A DNA stretch of 13,419 bases from CAMBDR01 sp046597185 (GTDB lineage: Bacteria > Pseudomonadota > Gammaproteobacteria > Burkholderiales > Burkholderiaceae_D), in the NCBI GenBank assembly GCA_046597185.1, contig JBKJLF010000395.1:1-13419 (forward strand), in the 5' to 3' direction. Both the position numbers and the translations under genes were made by a program. Within the stretch, counting starts at the first letter, position 1. Every line of letters begins with the position of its first letter. Below, in pieces: positions 13,192-13,419 of the stretch. The notes under the pieces are model-generated. The model ran no database searches and was not told the origin of the DNA. It was given only the letters and a program-made list of their open reading frames with translations.

Positions 13192-13419
13192 CGCGTTTTA
13201 GCCGTTTCCGCTTCTGGCGCAGCCGGGTTTGGTTTATTCTAGTCCCGCTTTTCATCAACCTGCCCGCTTGCAGCGCCACCCTGCAAATTCAAGTCGAAGA
13301 AAACAAAAATTTGAACACCAAGCACTATCTGCTGACACAGGGCGATTGCACCATTCTCTGGCGCTTGCAATTTTTTCAATCGGGCAGCGGTTTTGGGATT
13401 CGTGAAGAGGTTCATTGCG
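13188..13419 (+). CDS. Exported protein, possibly lipoprotein; candidate immunity to Tae4-like toxin (partial)
   Basis: Open from the ATG at 13188 to the window end (77 codons, no stop seen). The N-terminus has many arginines (MTRFSRFRFWRSR), a hydrophobic stretch (VWFILVPLFINL), then LPAC, which could be a lipobox with Cys28 as the lipidated residue; otherwise it is a plain signal peptide. The mature start is TLQIQVEENKNLNTKHYLL, with further cysteines after QGD and near the edge. The ATGA overlap with a Tae4-like toxin tail suggests the partner immunity protein. I do not recognise it as the canonical Tai4 family. Confidence 0.55.
   Translation, partial: MTRFSRFRFWRSRVWFILVPLFINLPACSATLQIQVEENKNLNTKHYLLTQGDCTILWRLQFFQSGSGFGIREEVHC

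Noticed and set aside
1..13419. tRNA, rRNA or riboswitch
   Set aside because: No cloverleaf, rRNA core or known aptamer motif recognised on either strand by eye.

Overview
The window reads as a conflict (toxin and defence) island from a Gram-negative bacterium, most likely a proteobacterium. Reasons: several products carry Sec signal peptides and paired cysteines suited to a periplasm, there is a recognisable tail of a Tae4-type type VI secretion amidase, and genes are packed with ATGA stop/start overlaps. The genus cannot be named from the sequence. Base composition is uneven. About 1-6.2 kb and 10.8-13.4 kb are moderate in GC. About 7.1-10.3 kb is clearly GC-richer.

Layout. (1) 133-984, minus strand: a free-standing SUMF1/FGE-like protein (C-type-lectin-like fold), followed by a run of small hairpins at the left edge. 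(2) 1236-6107, plus strand: an array of two full-length copies of a predicted cell-wall-targeting toxin (C-terminal YkuD-like SHGC motif, no signal peptide) and five copies of a small secreted protein that I read as its immunity protein. Four of the five immunity copies are open and one is broken. Each immunity gene starts on an ATGA overlap with either a complete toxin gene or only the last 30 or so codons of one. The locus therefore seems to have grown by duplication of [toxin 3' end + immunity] units. (3) 6290-12194, minus strand: a tightly coupled three-gene operon, transcribed TIR-domain protein -> MoxR-type AAA+ ATPase -> large protein with a vWA-like region and a C-terminal SUMF1/FGE-like domain. 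This resembles the known class of MoxR/vWA-centred, NTP-dependent conflict systems with TIR effectors. (4) 12552-13419, plus strand: a small secreted protein, then the 3' remnant of a Tae4-like amidase effector, then (again on an ATGA overlap) the start of another exported protein that runs off the window. This is the same [immunity]-[toxin tail]-[immunity] pattern as region 2, in an unrelated toxin family.

How the parts may work together. Regions 2 and 4 look like interbacterial effector/immunity loci. The toxins would be delivered into a neighbour's periplasm, and the exported partners would protect self and siblings. Extra immunity genes with only toxin tails would widen protection. Region 3 looks like an intracellular defence module. 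The AAA+ ATPase and vWA/FGE protein would sense or remodel, and the TIR protein would be the NAD+-consuming effector. Inside the TIR gene, the last 153 codons have their own start codon and a strong Shine-Dalgarno sequence, suggesting a separately made C-terminal subunit. The two SUMF1-like domains (regions 1 and 3) are paralogous. They differ mainly in one 24-residue loop block flanked by strongly conserved DNA that continues past the stop codon, a pattern reminiscent of diversity-generating retroelement targets, although no reverse transcriptase or template repeat is visible here.
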